Shown: in pieces, positions 53,365 through 62,455 of the stretch
Layout: each line of letters opens with the position of its first letter
Position numbering within the stretch: the first letter of the stretch is position 1
Source of the DNA: CAKXIK01 sp050947015
GTDB lineage: Bacteria; Bacillota; Clostridia; Oscillospirales; Acutalibacteraceae
Assembly (NCBI GenBank): GCA_050947015.1
Contig: JBMNVT010000006.1
Coordinates: 48,226 to 112,225 of the forward strand
Reading direction: 5' to 3'
DNA length: 64,000 nt
The notes under the pieces: model-generated
The model's database searches: none
What the model was told of the DNA's origin: nothing
The model's input: only the letters and a program-made list of their open reading frames with translations
Translations under genes and position numbers: made by a program

Positions 53365-54540
53365 TTACGCTTCTCCTGTAAAGCTTGTGTCAACGGTCAT
53401 TACCGCATAATAGCGTTCGTCTTCCGCTTTGACTTTCCGTTCAATCTCTTCCTCAAGACCTTCGCGCTTTTCGTAAAGACCGTAGGGCACCAAGAGGTCA
53501 AAAATCAGATTGGTATGGCTCGGTCCGTCCACGATCCGAAAATCATGAAAAGAAAGGCGCGGGTCGATTCCAGCGATGATCCCCCGAACCATTTCACGAA
53601 GTTCTGTCACTCTCTCGTTATCCGTTTCCACCGGATCCATATGAATGACAGTATGAACATTCAGCTCACATTCCAGATCTCGTTCAATGGTATCGATCAG
53701 ATCATGGCTTTTCAGAATATCCTCGCCCGCAGAAACCTCAGCGTGCAACGAGGCCAGCCAGCGATTGGGGCCGTAATTGTGAACGAGCATGTCATGCACA
53801 CCGATCACACCTTCATAAGAAAGCACCTTCTCACGGATGCTGCGCACAAGATCGGCGTCCGGCGCCTGCCCCAGCAGCGGGCCGAGCGTGTCCTTCAGGG
53901 TTTTGATACCCGCAATAAAAACGAATACCGCCACCGCCGCGCCCATGTAACCATCCACATTGAGGTGAAACAGTTGAAAAACGATAACGGAAAGCAGAAC
54001 GCCTCCGGTCGCGGCAACGTCCGAAATGCTGTCGGTCATAGCGGCCATCAGCGACGTGGAGCCAATCTGTTTGCCGACCGAACGATAAAAAAGCCCCATC
54101 AGCAGCTTAACCGTCATGGACAGCACCAGAACAACAATGGCAGCCGTTCCACTCTGCATTTCCTCCGGAGCAAATATTTTGGATATAGAGCTGGTAAACA
54201 ACTCGAAGCCTACCATCAGGATGACAAACGCAATTACAACACCGGCAATATACTCGATTCGTCCATGCCCGAACGGGTGCTCCTTATCGGCAGGCTTGCC
54301 TGACATTTTAAAGCCGACAACTGTTACCACAGAGGAGCCTGCGTCCGAGAGGTTGTTAAACGCATCCGCCGTAATGGCGATGGATTTCGCAAGCGTGCCC
54401 ACAATCAGCTTTGCCGCAAAGAGCAGCAGATTGCAGAAGATACCAACCACGCCGGCAAACGCGCCGCAGCGTTCCCTCACACGGAGGCTTTCGGGATGAT
54501 CCGCGCCGGGAATCAGTCGACACAGCCAATTTTTGTTCAT
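53365..54540 (-). CDS. Cation diffusion facilitator family metal exporter
   Basis: A 391-residue CDF protein with six TM helices and a cytoplasmic C-terminal domain. Metal-site residues are visible in TM2 (TADAFNNLSDAGSS) and TM5 (MTDSISDVAAT), and the DKEHPFGHGR loop is characteristic. The N-x3-D in TM2 differs from the H-x3-D of zinc transporters and is often seen in Mn/Fe-type members, so Mn or Fe(II) efflux is more likely than zinc (inference). The C-terminal cytosolic part is longer than usual. GAAAGGAAAG precedes the ATG. It lies 51 bases upstream of the kinase gene on the same strand. Confidence 0.9.
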   Translation of the reverse strand: MNKNWLCRLIPGADHPESLRVRERCGAFAGVVGIFCNLLLFAAKLIVGTLAKSIAITADAFNNLSDAGSSVVTVVGFKMSGKPADKEHPFGHGRIEYIAGVVIAFVILMVGFELFTSSISKIFAPEEMQSGTAAIVVLVLSMTVKLLMGLFYRSVGKQIGSTSLMAAMTDSISDVAATGGVLLSVIVFQLFHLNVDGYMGAAVAVFVFIAGIKTLKDTLGPLLGQAPDADLVRSIREKVLSYEGVIGVHDMLVHNYGPNRWLASLHAEVSAGEDILKSHDLIDTIERDLECELNVHTVIHMDPVETDNERVTELREMVRGIIAGIDPRLSFHDFRIVDGPSHTNLIFDLLVPYGLYEKREGLEEEIERKVKAEDERYYAVMTVDTSFTGEA

Positions 54541-54692
54541 TCAGAGATCTTTCCTTTCACAGAACCGCTGGAAAATACCCTTGATTCTGCCTGTTATCAG
54601 TATATCATATTCCGCAGAGCGTGTAAAATGAGAATTCTTCCGGAAAACAAATTTTTTACCGGAATGCTGCGGTGCACAACAGCTGATGCGAC

Positions 54693-54722
54693 AAAAACTG
54701 CCCCGCCGAACGGCAGGGCAGT
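54693..54722 (-). terminator. Terminator after glyS
   Basis: On the minus strand, ACTGCCCTGCC and GGCGGGGCAGT pair with one wobble around GTTC and are followed by TTTTG. Confidence 0.78.
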
Positions 54723-54745
54723 CAACACGGCAGACGGCAACAAGA

Positions 54746-56146
54746 TCAAAACGCCAGCTTCTGCTCCAGCCAGGCTGCCAGATCTTTGATTTTTACCCGC
54801 TCCTGCGCCATGGTGTCGCGGTCGCGGATAGTAACGCAGCCATCGGTTTCGCTTTCAAAATCATAGGTCAGGCAGAACGGCGTACCGATCTCATCCTGAC
54901 GGCGGTACCGCTTGCCAATGGAGCCTGCATCGTCATAATCGATCATAAAACGCTTCGCCAGCTGGTCATAAACCTTGCGCGCACCTTCGTTCAGCTTTTT
55001 GGAAAGCGGAAGAACTGCGGCCTTGAACGGCGCCAGCGCCGGGTGCAGGTGCATGACAACGCGAATATCCTCTTTGCCGTCGGCTCCGACATTCTCTTCG
55101 TCGTAGGCATCGCAGAGGAACGCAAGCACAACGCGATCGCAGCCGAGCGACGGCTCGATGACATACGGAATATAGCGCTCGTTCGTTTCGGGATCGAAAT
55201 ACTCCAGTGATTTGCCGGAAGCCTCCTGATGGCGGCCAAGGTCATAGTTGGTGCGGTCGGCAATTCCCCACAACTCGCCCCAATCGGTAAAGGGGAAAGC
55301 AAATTCAATGTCGGTGGTTGCGCGGCTGTAAAACGCCAGTTCTGCCGGTTCATGGTCGCGCAGGCGCAGATGCTCTTTCTGAATGCCCAGCGAATAGAGC
55401 CAGTTGGCACAGAAATCCTTCCAGAAGGCAAACCATTCCAGATCGGTGCCGGGCTTGCAGAAAAATTCGCATTCCATCTGCTCAAATTCACGCGTGCGGA
55501 ACGTAAAGTTGCCGGGGGTAATCTCGTTGCGGAACGCCTTGCCCACCTGACAAACGCCGAACGGCAGCTTTTTGCGAGTGGTGCGCTGAATGTTCGCAAA
55601 ATTCACAAAGATGCCCTGCGCTGTTTCCGGCCGCAGATAACAAACAGAAGAGGAATCCTCGGTTACGCCGATGGATGTTTTGAACATCAGATTAAACTTG
55701 CGGATCGGGGTAAAGTCGTGCTTGCCGCAAACCGGACAGACCACCTCGCTGTGCCCCGCAATGTATTTGTCCATTTGATCAAAATCCATGCCTTCCACAT
55801 CAACCTCGGTGCCGCCGGGCGCTGCTTCAATCAGCTTATCGGCGCGGTTGCGGGAATGACAGGCGCGGCAATCCACAAGCGGGTCACTGAAATTGCCGAC
55901 ATGCCCGGTGGTGACCCAGGTCTGCGGGTTCATCAGAATCGCGGCGTCAAGCCCAACGTTATAGGGGCTTTCCTGCACAAACTTCTGCCACCATGCGCGC
56001 TTGACGTTGTTTTTCAGTTCCACGCCAAGCGGGCCGTAATCCCATGTATTGGAAAGCCCTCCGTAAATGTCGGAACCTGCATAAACAAATCCCCGGTTTT
56101 TGCAAAGGGCAACGATTTTTTCCATAGTTTTCTCTTCTTTTTTCAC
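54746..56146 (-). CDS. glyS: Glycyl-tRNA synthetase (alpha2 type)
   Basis: A 466-residue class II synthetase of the single-chain dimeric kind, not the alpha2-beta2 kind. EKIVALCKNRGFVYAGSDIY, WDYGPLGVELK, the zinc-type pairs CRACH and CPVCGKH, and the motif 2/3 regions FRNEITPGNF and IEPSLGCDRV are visible. It charges tRNA-Gly. The start is uncertain: a GTG at 56146 gives MKKEEKTMEKIV and best fits the family, with AGGA 11 bases upstream; an ATG at 56125 has GAAGAG. It has its own promoter 80 bases upstream, separate from mnmA. Confidence 0.95.
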   Translation of the reverse strand: MKKEEKTMEKIVALCKNRGFVYAGSDIYGGLSNTWDYGPLGVELKNNVKRAWWQKFVQESPYNVGLDAAILMNPQTWVTTGHVGNFSDPLVDCRACHSRNRADKLIEAAPGGTEVDVEGMDFDQMDKYIAGHSEVVCPVCGKHDFTPIRKFNLMFKTSIGVTEDSSSVCYLRPETAQGIFVNFANIQRTTRKKLPFGVCQVGKAFRNEITPGNFTFRTREFEQMECEFFCKPGTDLEWFAFWKDFCANWLYSLGIQKEHLRLRDHEPAELAFYSRATTDIEFAFPFTDWGELWGIADRTNYDLGRHQEASGKSLEYFDPETNERYIPYVIEPSLGCDRVVLAFLCDAYDEENVGADGKEDIRVVMHLHPALAPFKAAVLPLSKKLNEGARKVYDQLAKRFMIDYDDAGSIGKRYRRQDEIGTPFCLTYDFESETDGCVTIRDRDTMAQERVKIKDLAAWLEQKLAF

Positions 56147-56226
56147 GGGATAACCCATCCTTTCAAGTCCCTGTGCGGTCATCGACCGGCATGCCGCGTT
56201 TTTTCCGCACCGGGTTTATCTGTATC

Positions 56227-56255
56227 AGTTTAATCCATGCCGGGTATGATGTCAA
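56227..56255 (-). promoter_or_regulatory. Promoter of glyS
   Basis: On the minus strand, TTGACA (56250-56255), 17 bases and TAAACT (56227-56232), in the 163-base gap after mnmA. Confidence 0.78.
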
Positions 56256-56309
56256 GGCTAACTGCGTTTTTTACAGGATTGCGCACCAAATCAGCTCCGT
56301 CCGCCCCTT

Positions 56310-57395
56310 TTATAATGGCTTTGCGGCGCTGCAAATGGTTCCTCCCCCAATGACAAGGTCATCCTGATACAGCACGACCGCCTGACCCGGTGTAACGGAA
56401 CGCTGCGGTTCGGCAAATTCGATGCGCACCGTACCGTCCGCCGCGGGAAACACCGTGGCATTGGCCGGCCGCGCCTGATACCGCACCTTTACCTGCGCGG
56501 CAAACGGCTCGCATGGCGCGTCGAATGCAATCCAGTTGAATTGCTCCGCAATCAGCGCCGGCGCATACTGGCTTCCCTCTTGCCCAAGGGTGACCGTGTT
56601 TTGCTGCGGATCGATCGCGGTGACGAACATCGGTTTGCCGAACGCAAGACCAAGCCCTTTGCGCTGACCGATGGTGTAATGCGTCACACCGCGATGCTTG
56701 CCAAGCAGATTACCCTGTGCATCGATAAAATTGCCCGGAACGGATGGTTTGCCGGTGTATCTCTCAATAAAACCGGCATAATCGTTGTCCTGCACAAAGC
56801 AGATTTCCTGACTGTCTGCTTTGTGCGCCACCGGAAGCTGATGTTCTTCGGCAAGCGCACGGACGGCCGGTTTTTCCATATCGCCCAACGGAAACAGCGT
56901 ATGCGCCAGTTGATCCTGCGTGAGCGAATAGAGCACATAGCTCTGATCCTTTGCCGCGGGCGAACGGTGCAGCAGCCAGCGCCCGCCCGGTTCATAGGTA
57001 ATGCGGGCGTAATGACCAGTAGCAACGTAATCCATTCCCATGGCAAGCGCCTTTTGCAGCATGGCTTCAAATTTAATTCTGCGGTTGCATTCGATGCAGG
57101 GATTCGGTGTGCGGCCGCGCTGGTACTCTTCCGCAAAGGAATCGATCACATCATGCGTAAAAGCATCCGTAAAATTCATCACATAATGCGGAATCCCCAG
57201 CCTGCGGCACACACGCCGTGCGTCCTCCACATCGTCCAGCGAGCAGCATCCTCCGGAGGCACATTCCTGCATCCATTCGTCGGGACGCAGCTTCATGGTG
57301 ACGCCGATCACCTCATAACCCTGCTGCTGCAGCAACAGGGCCGCAACGGAGCTGTCCACTCCGCCGCTCATGCCCACCATTACTTTTTCAGACAT
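56310..57395 (-). CDS. mnmA: tRNA-specific 2-thiouridylase MnmA
   Basis: A 361-residue enzyme that thiolates U34 of tRNA-Lys, -Glu and -Gln. The PP-loop VGMSGGVDSSVA is at about 7-18. The catalytic Cys pair is in NPCIECNRRIKF (about 100) and SQEICFV (about 200). A C-terminal beta-barrel ends the protein. The sulfur comes from cysteine through a desulfurase. The gene is 31 bases after cysS and likely belongs to the cysteine T-box operon, which links it to cysteine supply. AAAGG is rather far (about 14 bases) from the ATG. Confidence 0.95.
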   Translation of the reverse strand: MSEKVMVGMSGGVDSSVAALLLQQQGYEVIGVTMKLRPDEWMQECASGGCCSLDDVEDARRVCRRLGIPHYVMNFTDAFTHDVIDSFAEEYQRGRTPNPCIECNRRIKFEAMLQKALAMGMDYVATGHYARITYEPGGRWLLHRSPAAKDQSYVLYSLTQDQLAHTLFPLGDMEKPAVRALAEEHQLPVAHKADSQEICFVQDNDYAGFIERYTGKPSVPGNFIDAQGNLLGKHRGVTHYTIGQRKGLGLAFGKPMFVTAIDPQQNTVTLGQEGSQYAPALIAEQFNWIAFDAPCEPFAAQVKVRYQARPANATVFPAADGTVRIEFAEPQRSVTPGQAVVLYQDDLVIGGGTICSAAKPL

Positions 57396-57426
57396 TCTGA
57401 TTGTTCAACCTTTCAGACAAACGGCA

Positions 57427-58854
57427 TTATTCTTCCACAGACCACTTGACGCCCTGCGGAGTATCCGTCAGTACAATTTTCTTTTCCTTCAATTCATCCC
57501 GGATTCGGTCGGCCTCCGCCCAATTCTTTGCTTTCTTTGCTTCGGCTCTGGCGGCGATCATCCGTTCCACATAAGCCTCCAGCTCGCTGTCAGCCGCCGG
57601 CGCGGCGTTCTCTTTTGCACGCAAGGCTTTTACGCCTTTTTCCAGTTCGAGAGAAAGCACGCGGTCAAAGTCCATGATGACCGCGTATTTTGTTGCGTCA
57701 TTTGCATCGGCTTTCAGCACATCATACAATGCCGTGACGGCAAGCGAGGTGTTCAGGTCGTTGTCAAGCGCTTCGGCAAATCCTTTTTTCAATTCAGCGG
57801 CTACCGCCTCGTCCACGGTAAATTCTTCGTTCTTCAGCGCAGCAATGCGAGCCAGGAGCTTTTGGTATGCCTGCGCGGCATTGTCGAGCGCTTCGTAGGA
57901 AAACATGAGCGATTTGCGATAGTGCGATTGCAGGCAGAAGAAACGGTAAACCAGCGGGTTGTAACCCCTTGACTCCAGCAGCGAGACCGTAAGGAACTCG
58001 CCAGTGGATTTGCTCATTTTGCCGCTGTCGGTGTTCAGATGGTGCACATGGAACCAGAAATTGCACCATTTGTGGCCGAGAAATGCTTCGGATTGCGCAA
58101 TTTCGTTGGTATGGTGCGGAAAAGCGTTGTCGATGCCGCCACAGTGAATGTCAAGCCGCTCGCCGAGGTGCTTGAGGCTGATACACGAGCATTCAATATG
58201 CCAGCCCGGATAGCCGACGCCCCACGGGGAATGCCATTTCAGCTCCTGATCTTCAAACTTTGACTTGGTAAACCACAGCACAAAATCGCATTTGTTGCGC
58301 TTGTTTGCGTCCTCTTCCACGCCGTCGCGTACGCCGACCGCCAGATCCTCCTGTTCCTGCTTGTTAAAAACGTAGTACTCCGTTAATTTGGAGGTATCGA
58401 AATAGATATTGCCTCCCGCTTCGTAAGCATAACCCTTTTTCAGCAGAACTTCGATCATGTTGATGAATTCACTGATGCAGTTGGTCGCCGGTTCAACCAC
58501 GTCCGGCGTTTTGATGTTCAGCTTTGCACAATCGGCAAAGAATGCGTCTGTATAGAACTTTGCAATTTCCATAACGGTTTTGTGCTCGCGGCGCGCGCCT
58601 TTGAGCATCTTATCCTCGCCGGTGTCGGCGTCGCTGGTTAAGTGGCCGACGTCGGTAATATTCATAACGCGCGTCACATCATAACCGGCATAGCGGAGGT
58701 ATTTTTCCAGCACGTCTTCCATGATATAGCTGCGCAGGTTGCCAATATGCGCATAATGATAGACCGTCGGGCCGCAGGTATACATTTTGATTTTTCCCGG
58801 CTCGTTCGGGACCAGTTCGTCTTTTGTTCTTGTTGCGCTGTTATAGAGTTTCAT
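57427..58854 (-). CDS. cysS: Cysteinyl-tRNA synthetase
   Basis: A 475-residue class I synthetase. YTCGPTVYHYAHIGNLRSY has the zinc Cys and HIGH equivalent (HIGN); GWHIECSC and HHTNEIAQSE complete the zinc site; GKMSKSTGEF is the KMSKS loop. It charges tRNA-Cys. Its ATG overlaps the cysE stop by four bases (ATGA), so the two are translationally coupled. The leader upstream of cysE is a T-box with a Cys specifier, which fits control by uncharged tRNA-Cys. Confidence 0.97.
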   Translation of the reverse strand: MKLYNSATRTKDELVPNEPGKIKMYTCGPTVYHYAHIGNLRSYIMEDVLEKYLRYAGYDVTRVMNITDVGHLTSDADTGEDKMLKGARREHKTVMEIAKFYTDAFFADCAKLNIKTPDVVEPATNCISEFINMIEVLLKKGYAYEAGGNIYFDTSKLTEYYVFNKQEQEDLAVGVRDGVEEDANKRNKCDFVLWFTKSKFEDQELKWHSPWGVGYPGWHIECSCISLKHLGERLDIHCGGIDNAFPHHTNEIAQSEAFLGHKWCNFWFHVHHLNTDSGKMSKSTGEFLTVSLLESRGYNPLVYRFFCLQSHYRKSLMFSYEALDNAAQAYQKLLARIAALKNEEFTVDEAVAAELKKGFAEALDNDLNTSLAVTALYDVLKADANDATKYAVIMDFDRVLSLELEKGVKALRAKENAAPAADSELEAYVERMIAARAEAKKAKNWAEADRIRDELKEKKIVLTDTPQGVKWSVEE

Positions 58855-59531
58855 TCTTTTATTTCTTCCTTTCCTTCCGTTTGTTCCTGATTCTTTGACT
58901 TTTCTTTTATTTCCTTCAGTTCATTCTTGAGCGTAAACAATTCGTAATCCAGACGGCAGATCTCCTGCGAAACAGGATCCGCCACATGAATTTGATCCAG
59001 ACTGCCGACGCGTACGCCGTTGACACGAACGATACGAGCGGGCACACCGACCGCCGTGGAATTGGGCGGAACCTCGCTGAGCACTACGGCGCCGGCTGCC
59101 ACGCGGGCGTTGTCTCCTACCTTGAACGGGCCGAGCACCTTGGCGCCGGAACCCACCATGACATTGTTGCCGAGCGTTGGATGGCGTTTCCCCACATCCT
59201 TCCCTGTTCCACCGAGCGTAACATTCTGATAAAGCGTGCAGTTGTCGCCGATTTCAGTTGTTTCACCGATAACGACGCCCATGCCGTGATCGATAAACAG
59301 CCCTTTGCCAATAGTTGCACCCGGATGAATTTCGATCCCGGTTTTGTGCCGGCATCGTTGGGAAATCCACCTCGCAATAAATTTCATATCATGCCGGTAA
59401 AACCAGTTTGCTTTTCGGTGCGAACGCACCGCCCGAAAGCCGGAATACAAAAAATAAACCTCCAGTCGCGAACGCGCAGCCGGGTCGCGTTCCATAATGG
59501 AATCAAGCTCTTCTTTCAGTTTTGCAAACAC
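58851..59531 (-). CDS. cysE: Serine O-acetyltransferase
   Basis: A 226-residue enzyme making O-acetylserine for cysteine synthesis. After a helical N-terminal domain, left-handed beta-helix hexapeptide repeats begin at TGIEIHPGATIGKGLFIDHG, which has the catalytic His and Asp, and continue through GVVIGETTEIGDNCTLYQ. A Lys/Glu-rich tail ends the protein. The start is a GTG at 59531 with GGAGG six bases upstream. It is first in a cysE-cysS-mnmA unit controlled by a T-box, so synthesis and charging of cysteine rise together. Confidence 0.95.
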   Translation of the reverse strand: MFAKLKEELDSIMERDPAARSRLEVYFLYSGFRAVRSHRKANWFYRHDMKFIARWISQRCRHKTGIEIHPGATIGKGLFIDHGMGVVIGETTEIGDNCTLYQNVTLGGTGKDVGKRHPTLGNNVMVGSGAKVLGPFKVGDNARVAAGAVVLSEVPPNSTAVGVPARIVRVNGVRVGSLDQIHVADPVSQEICRLDYELFTLKNELKEIKEKSKNQEQTEGKEEIKE

Positions 59532-59827
59532 AGAAATCCTCCCTTCAGCGGGCAAAACCAAAAACGCCGCCTCCGTCCCCAGCAGGGGACGGAGGCGGCG
59601 TTCCGCGGTTCCACTCCGATTTCTAACTTAAAAGGCGATAACGGCGCCCCGCCGTGCCGGGATACTGAAACGTGCAAAGCGCAAACGCTCCGCAGAATTT
59701 TCCCCCCGCCTGCTCCCGGGCGCACATTCACTGTTCCGCGCACAAAACCGGCTTTCAGCCAATGACCGGTCCTCTCTGCCGCCGCAGAACAGGTACTTTT
59801 CCCGTTCAATGCATTCTCTTCCGTAAC
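59532..59827 (-). promoter_or_regulatory. T-box riboswitch, cysteine-specific
   Basis: The minus-strand leader has the T-box core GGAGTGGAACCGCGG (about 59625-59600) directly followed by a terminator. Stem I pairs CTGTTC, downstream of an AGTA motif, with GAACAG. The specifier loop after it reads GAATGTGC (59722-59729), which contains both Cys codons, TGT and TGC; either frame reads as cysteine. This matches the downstream cysE and cysS. Binding of uncharged tRNA-Cys should allow readthrough. Confidence 0.92.
59562..59602 (-). terminator. T-box-controlled terminator
   Basis: A GC-rich stem (AACGCCGCCTCCGTCCCC with its complement, loop TGCT) followed by TTTTTGG on the minus strand. It overlaps the T-box antiterminator region. 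Confidence 0.9.
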
Positions 59828-59833
59828 ATTTCT

Positions 59834-59862
59834 ATCATATTGCAAAACACAATAATTTGCAA
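59834..59862 (-). promoter_or_regulatory. Promoter of the T-box/cysE transcript
   Basis: On the minus strand, TTGCAA (59857-59862), 17 bases and TATGAT (59834-59839). It starts just past the pgsA stop codon. Confidence 0.65.
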
Positions 59863-59865
59863 CTG

Positions 59866-60432
59866 TTATTTTGAAGGATTCACAAATTTTTTATTGTCCC
59901 GCAAATAAAGCACACCGGAAACAACCGTTAGAACGACACTGATCCAGATTGCTGCGCTCTGCACGGCCGCCGCAGGAAACCAGCCCGGAAGCCATGTCAG
60001 CAGCAAAAGCTCCTGAACAAGCAGTACAATCCCGACGGCAACCATCTGGCTGACAGTTTTTGCCTTACCCCAAAGATTGGCCGCAACCACCTTGCCGCTG
60101 CCAGCCGCCACCAGCCGCATGGAGGTAACGGCAAATTCCCGCGCAAGGATCAGAATGAGGACCCACGAGCTGCAATAGCCAAGCTGAACAAAAGCGATAT
60201 AGGCAGCGCACACCAGCAATTTATCCGCAATCGGGTCCATAAATTTTCCAAAATCAGTAACCAGATTGTGTTTACGGGCAATTTTCCCGTCGAACAGATC
60301 CGTCAACGCCGCGATTCCAAACACAATGCCGGAGATCAAAAATCGGTGGGGGCAACCCTCCCATAGCAGGATTGCGACAAAAACAGGCACCAAAACCATG
60401 CGCAGCATGGTGAGCTTGTTGGGGGTATTCAT
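59866..60432 (-). CDS. pgsA: CDP-diacylglycerol--glycerol-3-phosphate 3-phosphatidyltransferase
   Basis: A 188-residue membrane enzyme for phosphatidylglycerol synthesis. It begins MNTPNKLTMLRMVLVPVFV. The CDP-alcohol phosphatidyltransferase motif D-G-x2-A-R-x8-G-x3-D-x3-D is present from DGKIARKHN to FMDPIADK. About five TM helices are predicted. It follows rimO by 27 bases and is the last gene of the recA-recX-rimO-pgsA run. AAAGGA is about 14 bases before the ATG. Confidence 0.95.
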   Translation of the reverse strand: MNTPNKLTMLRMVLVPVFVAILLWEGCPHRFLISGIVFGIAALTDLFDGKIARKHNLVTDFGKFMDPIADKLLVCAAYIAFVQLGYCSSWVLILILAREFAVTSMRLVAAGSGKVVAANLWGKAKTVSQMVAVGIVLLVQELLLLTWLPGWFPAAAVQSAAIWISVVLTVVSGVLYLRDNKKFVNPSK

Positions 60433-60459
60433 GCCAAAAACCAGATCCTTTCCAAAACG

Positions 60460-61800
60460 TTACGATTCGCGGGAAACCAGCTCGCCGAGAAGATCGCAGT
60501 CCAGATGATCTGTAACGCGAACCGTGACAAATTCGCCCGCATTCAGTGAATGTGTTTTTGCTGTAAAAAATACGGTAGAATCCACTTCCGGCGCATCCGC
60601 AGCCGAACGGCCGAAAAAGCTGCCCGCGTAACGGTCATACCCCTCCACCATTACAGGGATCTCGCGGCCTTCTGACTGAATGCAATTTTCCTCCATGATA
60701 CGCGCCTGCAGCTCCATGATATTTTCCTGCCTTTTGATGCGGATGTCCTCCGGCACCTGATCGGGATATTCTGCCGCGGGTGTTCCCTCCTCCGCAGAAT
60801 AAGCAAAACAGCCCAGCCGGTCAAAACGGATCTCCTTCACAAACTCCGCCAGCTCTGTAAAATCCTCATCGCTTTCGCCCGGAAAGCCGGTCATCACGGT
60901 GGTGCGCAGCGTCACACCGGGAATCTTTTCCCGAATCTTTTTCAGCAGCGCCGTCAGCTCTTCCCGGCTGCCGCGGCGATTCATCCGCCGCAGAACGGAT
61001 TGACTGCAGTGCTGTAGCGGCAGATCGATGTATTTTACCATTTTCTCTTCGTTCGCAATAACATCGAGCAGCTCATCGGTGATTCGTTCCGGATAACAAT
61101 ACAGCACGCGGATCCAGCGCAGGCCGTCAATTCTGCAAAGTCGGCGCAGAAGATCAGCCAGCTTTTTTTCACCGTAAAGGTCTTCGCCGTAACGCGTTGT
61201 GTCCTGTGCAATCACAATCAGCTCGCGCACGCCGTTTTTGGCAAGGTGCTTCGCTTCGGCTGTGATCTCTTCCATCGGGCGGCTGCGGAAATGCCCGCGG
61301 ATCATCGGAATGGCACAGTAAGTACAGTAGTTGTCACAGCCCTCGGCAATTTTCAGGTAAGAAGTGTAATACGGCGTGGTCTGAACGCGTTCCCCACAGA
61401 GCGGCAGCAGGCTCTTTTCCGGAAACGAAAGCAAGCGTTTGCCTGCCAGAACAGCGTCCACCGCCTGAACAATATCTCTGTTCGCGCCGATTCCCAGAAC
61501 GGCATCCACTTCCGGCAATTCCTTTTCCACTTCCTCGCGGTACCGTTCCGCAAGACATCCGGTCACGATGATAGCTTTGATACGTTTCTCTTTTTTCAGC
61601 TGCACCAGTTCCAGAATTTCTTCAATGGCCTCTTTTTTTGCATCCTCAATAAAACCGCAGGTGTTTACAATGGCGACGTCCGCCATTCCCGCTTCAGGCA
61701 CCAGGGTATACCCTGCGTTTTTCAGCATTCCCATCATAATTTCGGCGTCAACACGGTTTTTCGCACAGCCGAGGCTGACCATTCCAACTTTCATTCCCAT
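60460..61800 (-). CDS. rimO: Ribosomal protein S12 methylthiotransferase RimO
   Basis: A 446-residue radical-SAM enzyme that methylthiolates an Asp of ribosomal protein S12. The N-terminal UPF0004 domain has SLGCAKNRVDAE, NTCGFIEDAKKEA and VTGCLAERY, whose three Cys bind one cluster. The radical-SAM motif is EGCDNYCTYC, and a C-terminal TRAM domain follows. The ATG at 61800 is preceded by AGGAAAGGAA about 11 bases upstream. An ATG at 61836 overlaps the recX stop and would add 12 residues, and one at 61794 is also possible. Confidence 0.95.
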   Translation of the reverse strand: MGMKVGMVSLGCAKNRVDAEIMMGMLKNAGYTLVPEAGMADVAIVNTCGFIEDAKKEAIEEILELVQLKKEKRIKAIIVTGCLAERYREEVEKELPEVDAVLGIGANRDIVQAVDAVLAGKRLLSFPEKSLLPLCGERVQTTPYYTSYLKIAEGCDNYCTYCAIPMIRGHFRSRPMEEITAEAKHLAKNGVRELIVIAQDTTRYGEDLYGEKKLADLLRRLCRIDGLRWIRVLYCYPERITDELLDVIANEEKMVKYIDLPLQHCSQSVLRRMNRRGSREELTALLKKIREKIPGVTLRTTVMTGFPGESDEDFTELAEFVKEIRFDRLGCFAYSAEEGTPAAEYPDQVPEDIRIKRQENIMELQARIMEENCIQSEGREIPVMVEGYDRYAGSFFGRSAADAPEVDSTVFFTAKTHSLNAGEFVTVRVTDHLDCDLLGELVSRES

Positions 61801-61828
61801 TGATTCGGCAATTCCTTTCCTGGCTCGT

Positions 61829-62455
61829 TTATTCATCCGTTTTTTCCGTCAGCTCGCGCAGAACCGGACGGATCTTATCCCAGTGATAGCCCATTCGCTG
61901 CAGGGCGGCCACTGCGCGGCGCCGGCCTTTTTCATCATCAAGGCACCGACTGTATTTGCTCATCAGCAGCCCGCGCACGGTCTCTTTGGGTTCGGGCGCA
62001 TATTCCCCGCCGACCTCCTCGGCAATTTGCCGGGCCAGTTCCCGCTCCACCCCGCGGCGCACCAGCTCGGCAGCCACCCGTGAAACAGAGAATTTCCTGA
62101 ATCGGAAAAGATCAGACGCGCAGCGCCGCGCATAGTCGGCGTCATCGATCAGTCCAAGCTCTTCGGCACGGACCACAGCCGCCTCGGAAGCCTCCGGAGA
62201 ATATTGCGTGCGAAGCTTGTCGAGCAGACCGCGGCGCGTCATCGCCCGGCGGGAAAGCAGCCAGAGCGCATAGGAACGCGCGCGGGTTTTGTCGGACTCC
62301 GCGCAGTAATAGCTCCAGTCGCTGTCCGTCAGCTCCTGCCCCATTTTTACATGCAGCCGCTCCAGCGTTTCCAAATCCAGCAGCCCGGCGGATTCCCCGT
62401 CGAGATAGACCTCGCAAAGCGAACGGCGGCGCGGTTCAATGGCGGTAATCAGCAT
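61829..62455 (-). CDS. recX: RecA regulator RecX
   Basis: A 208-residue all-helical protein with three RecX three-helix repeats (for example SYALWLLSRRAMTRRGLLDK and the DADYARRCASDLF stretch). It binds RecA filaments and modulates their activity. Its ATG overlaps the recA stop codon by one base (TGATG), which implies translational coupling. The length is typical. Confidence 0.93.
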   Translation of the reverse strand: MLITAIEPRRRSLCEVYLDGESAGLLDLETLERLHVKMGQELTDSDWSYYCAESDKTRARSYALWLLSRRAMTRRGLLDKLRTQYSPEASEAAVVRAEELGLIDDADYARRCASDLFRFRKFSVSRVAAELVRRGVERELARQIAEEVGGEYAPEPKETVRGLLMSKYSRCLDDEKGRRRAVAALQRMGYHWDKIRPVLRELTEKTDE

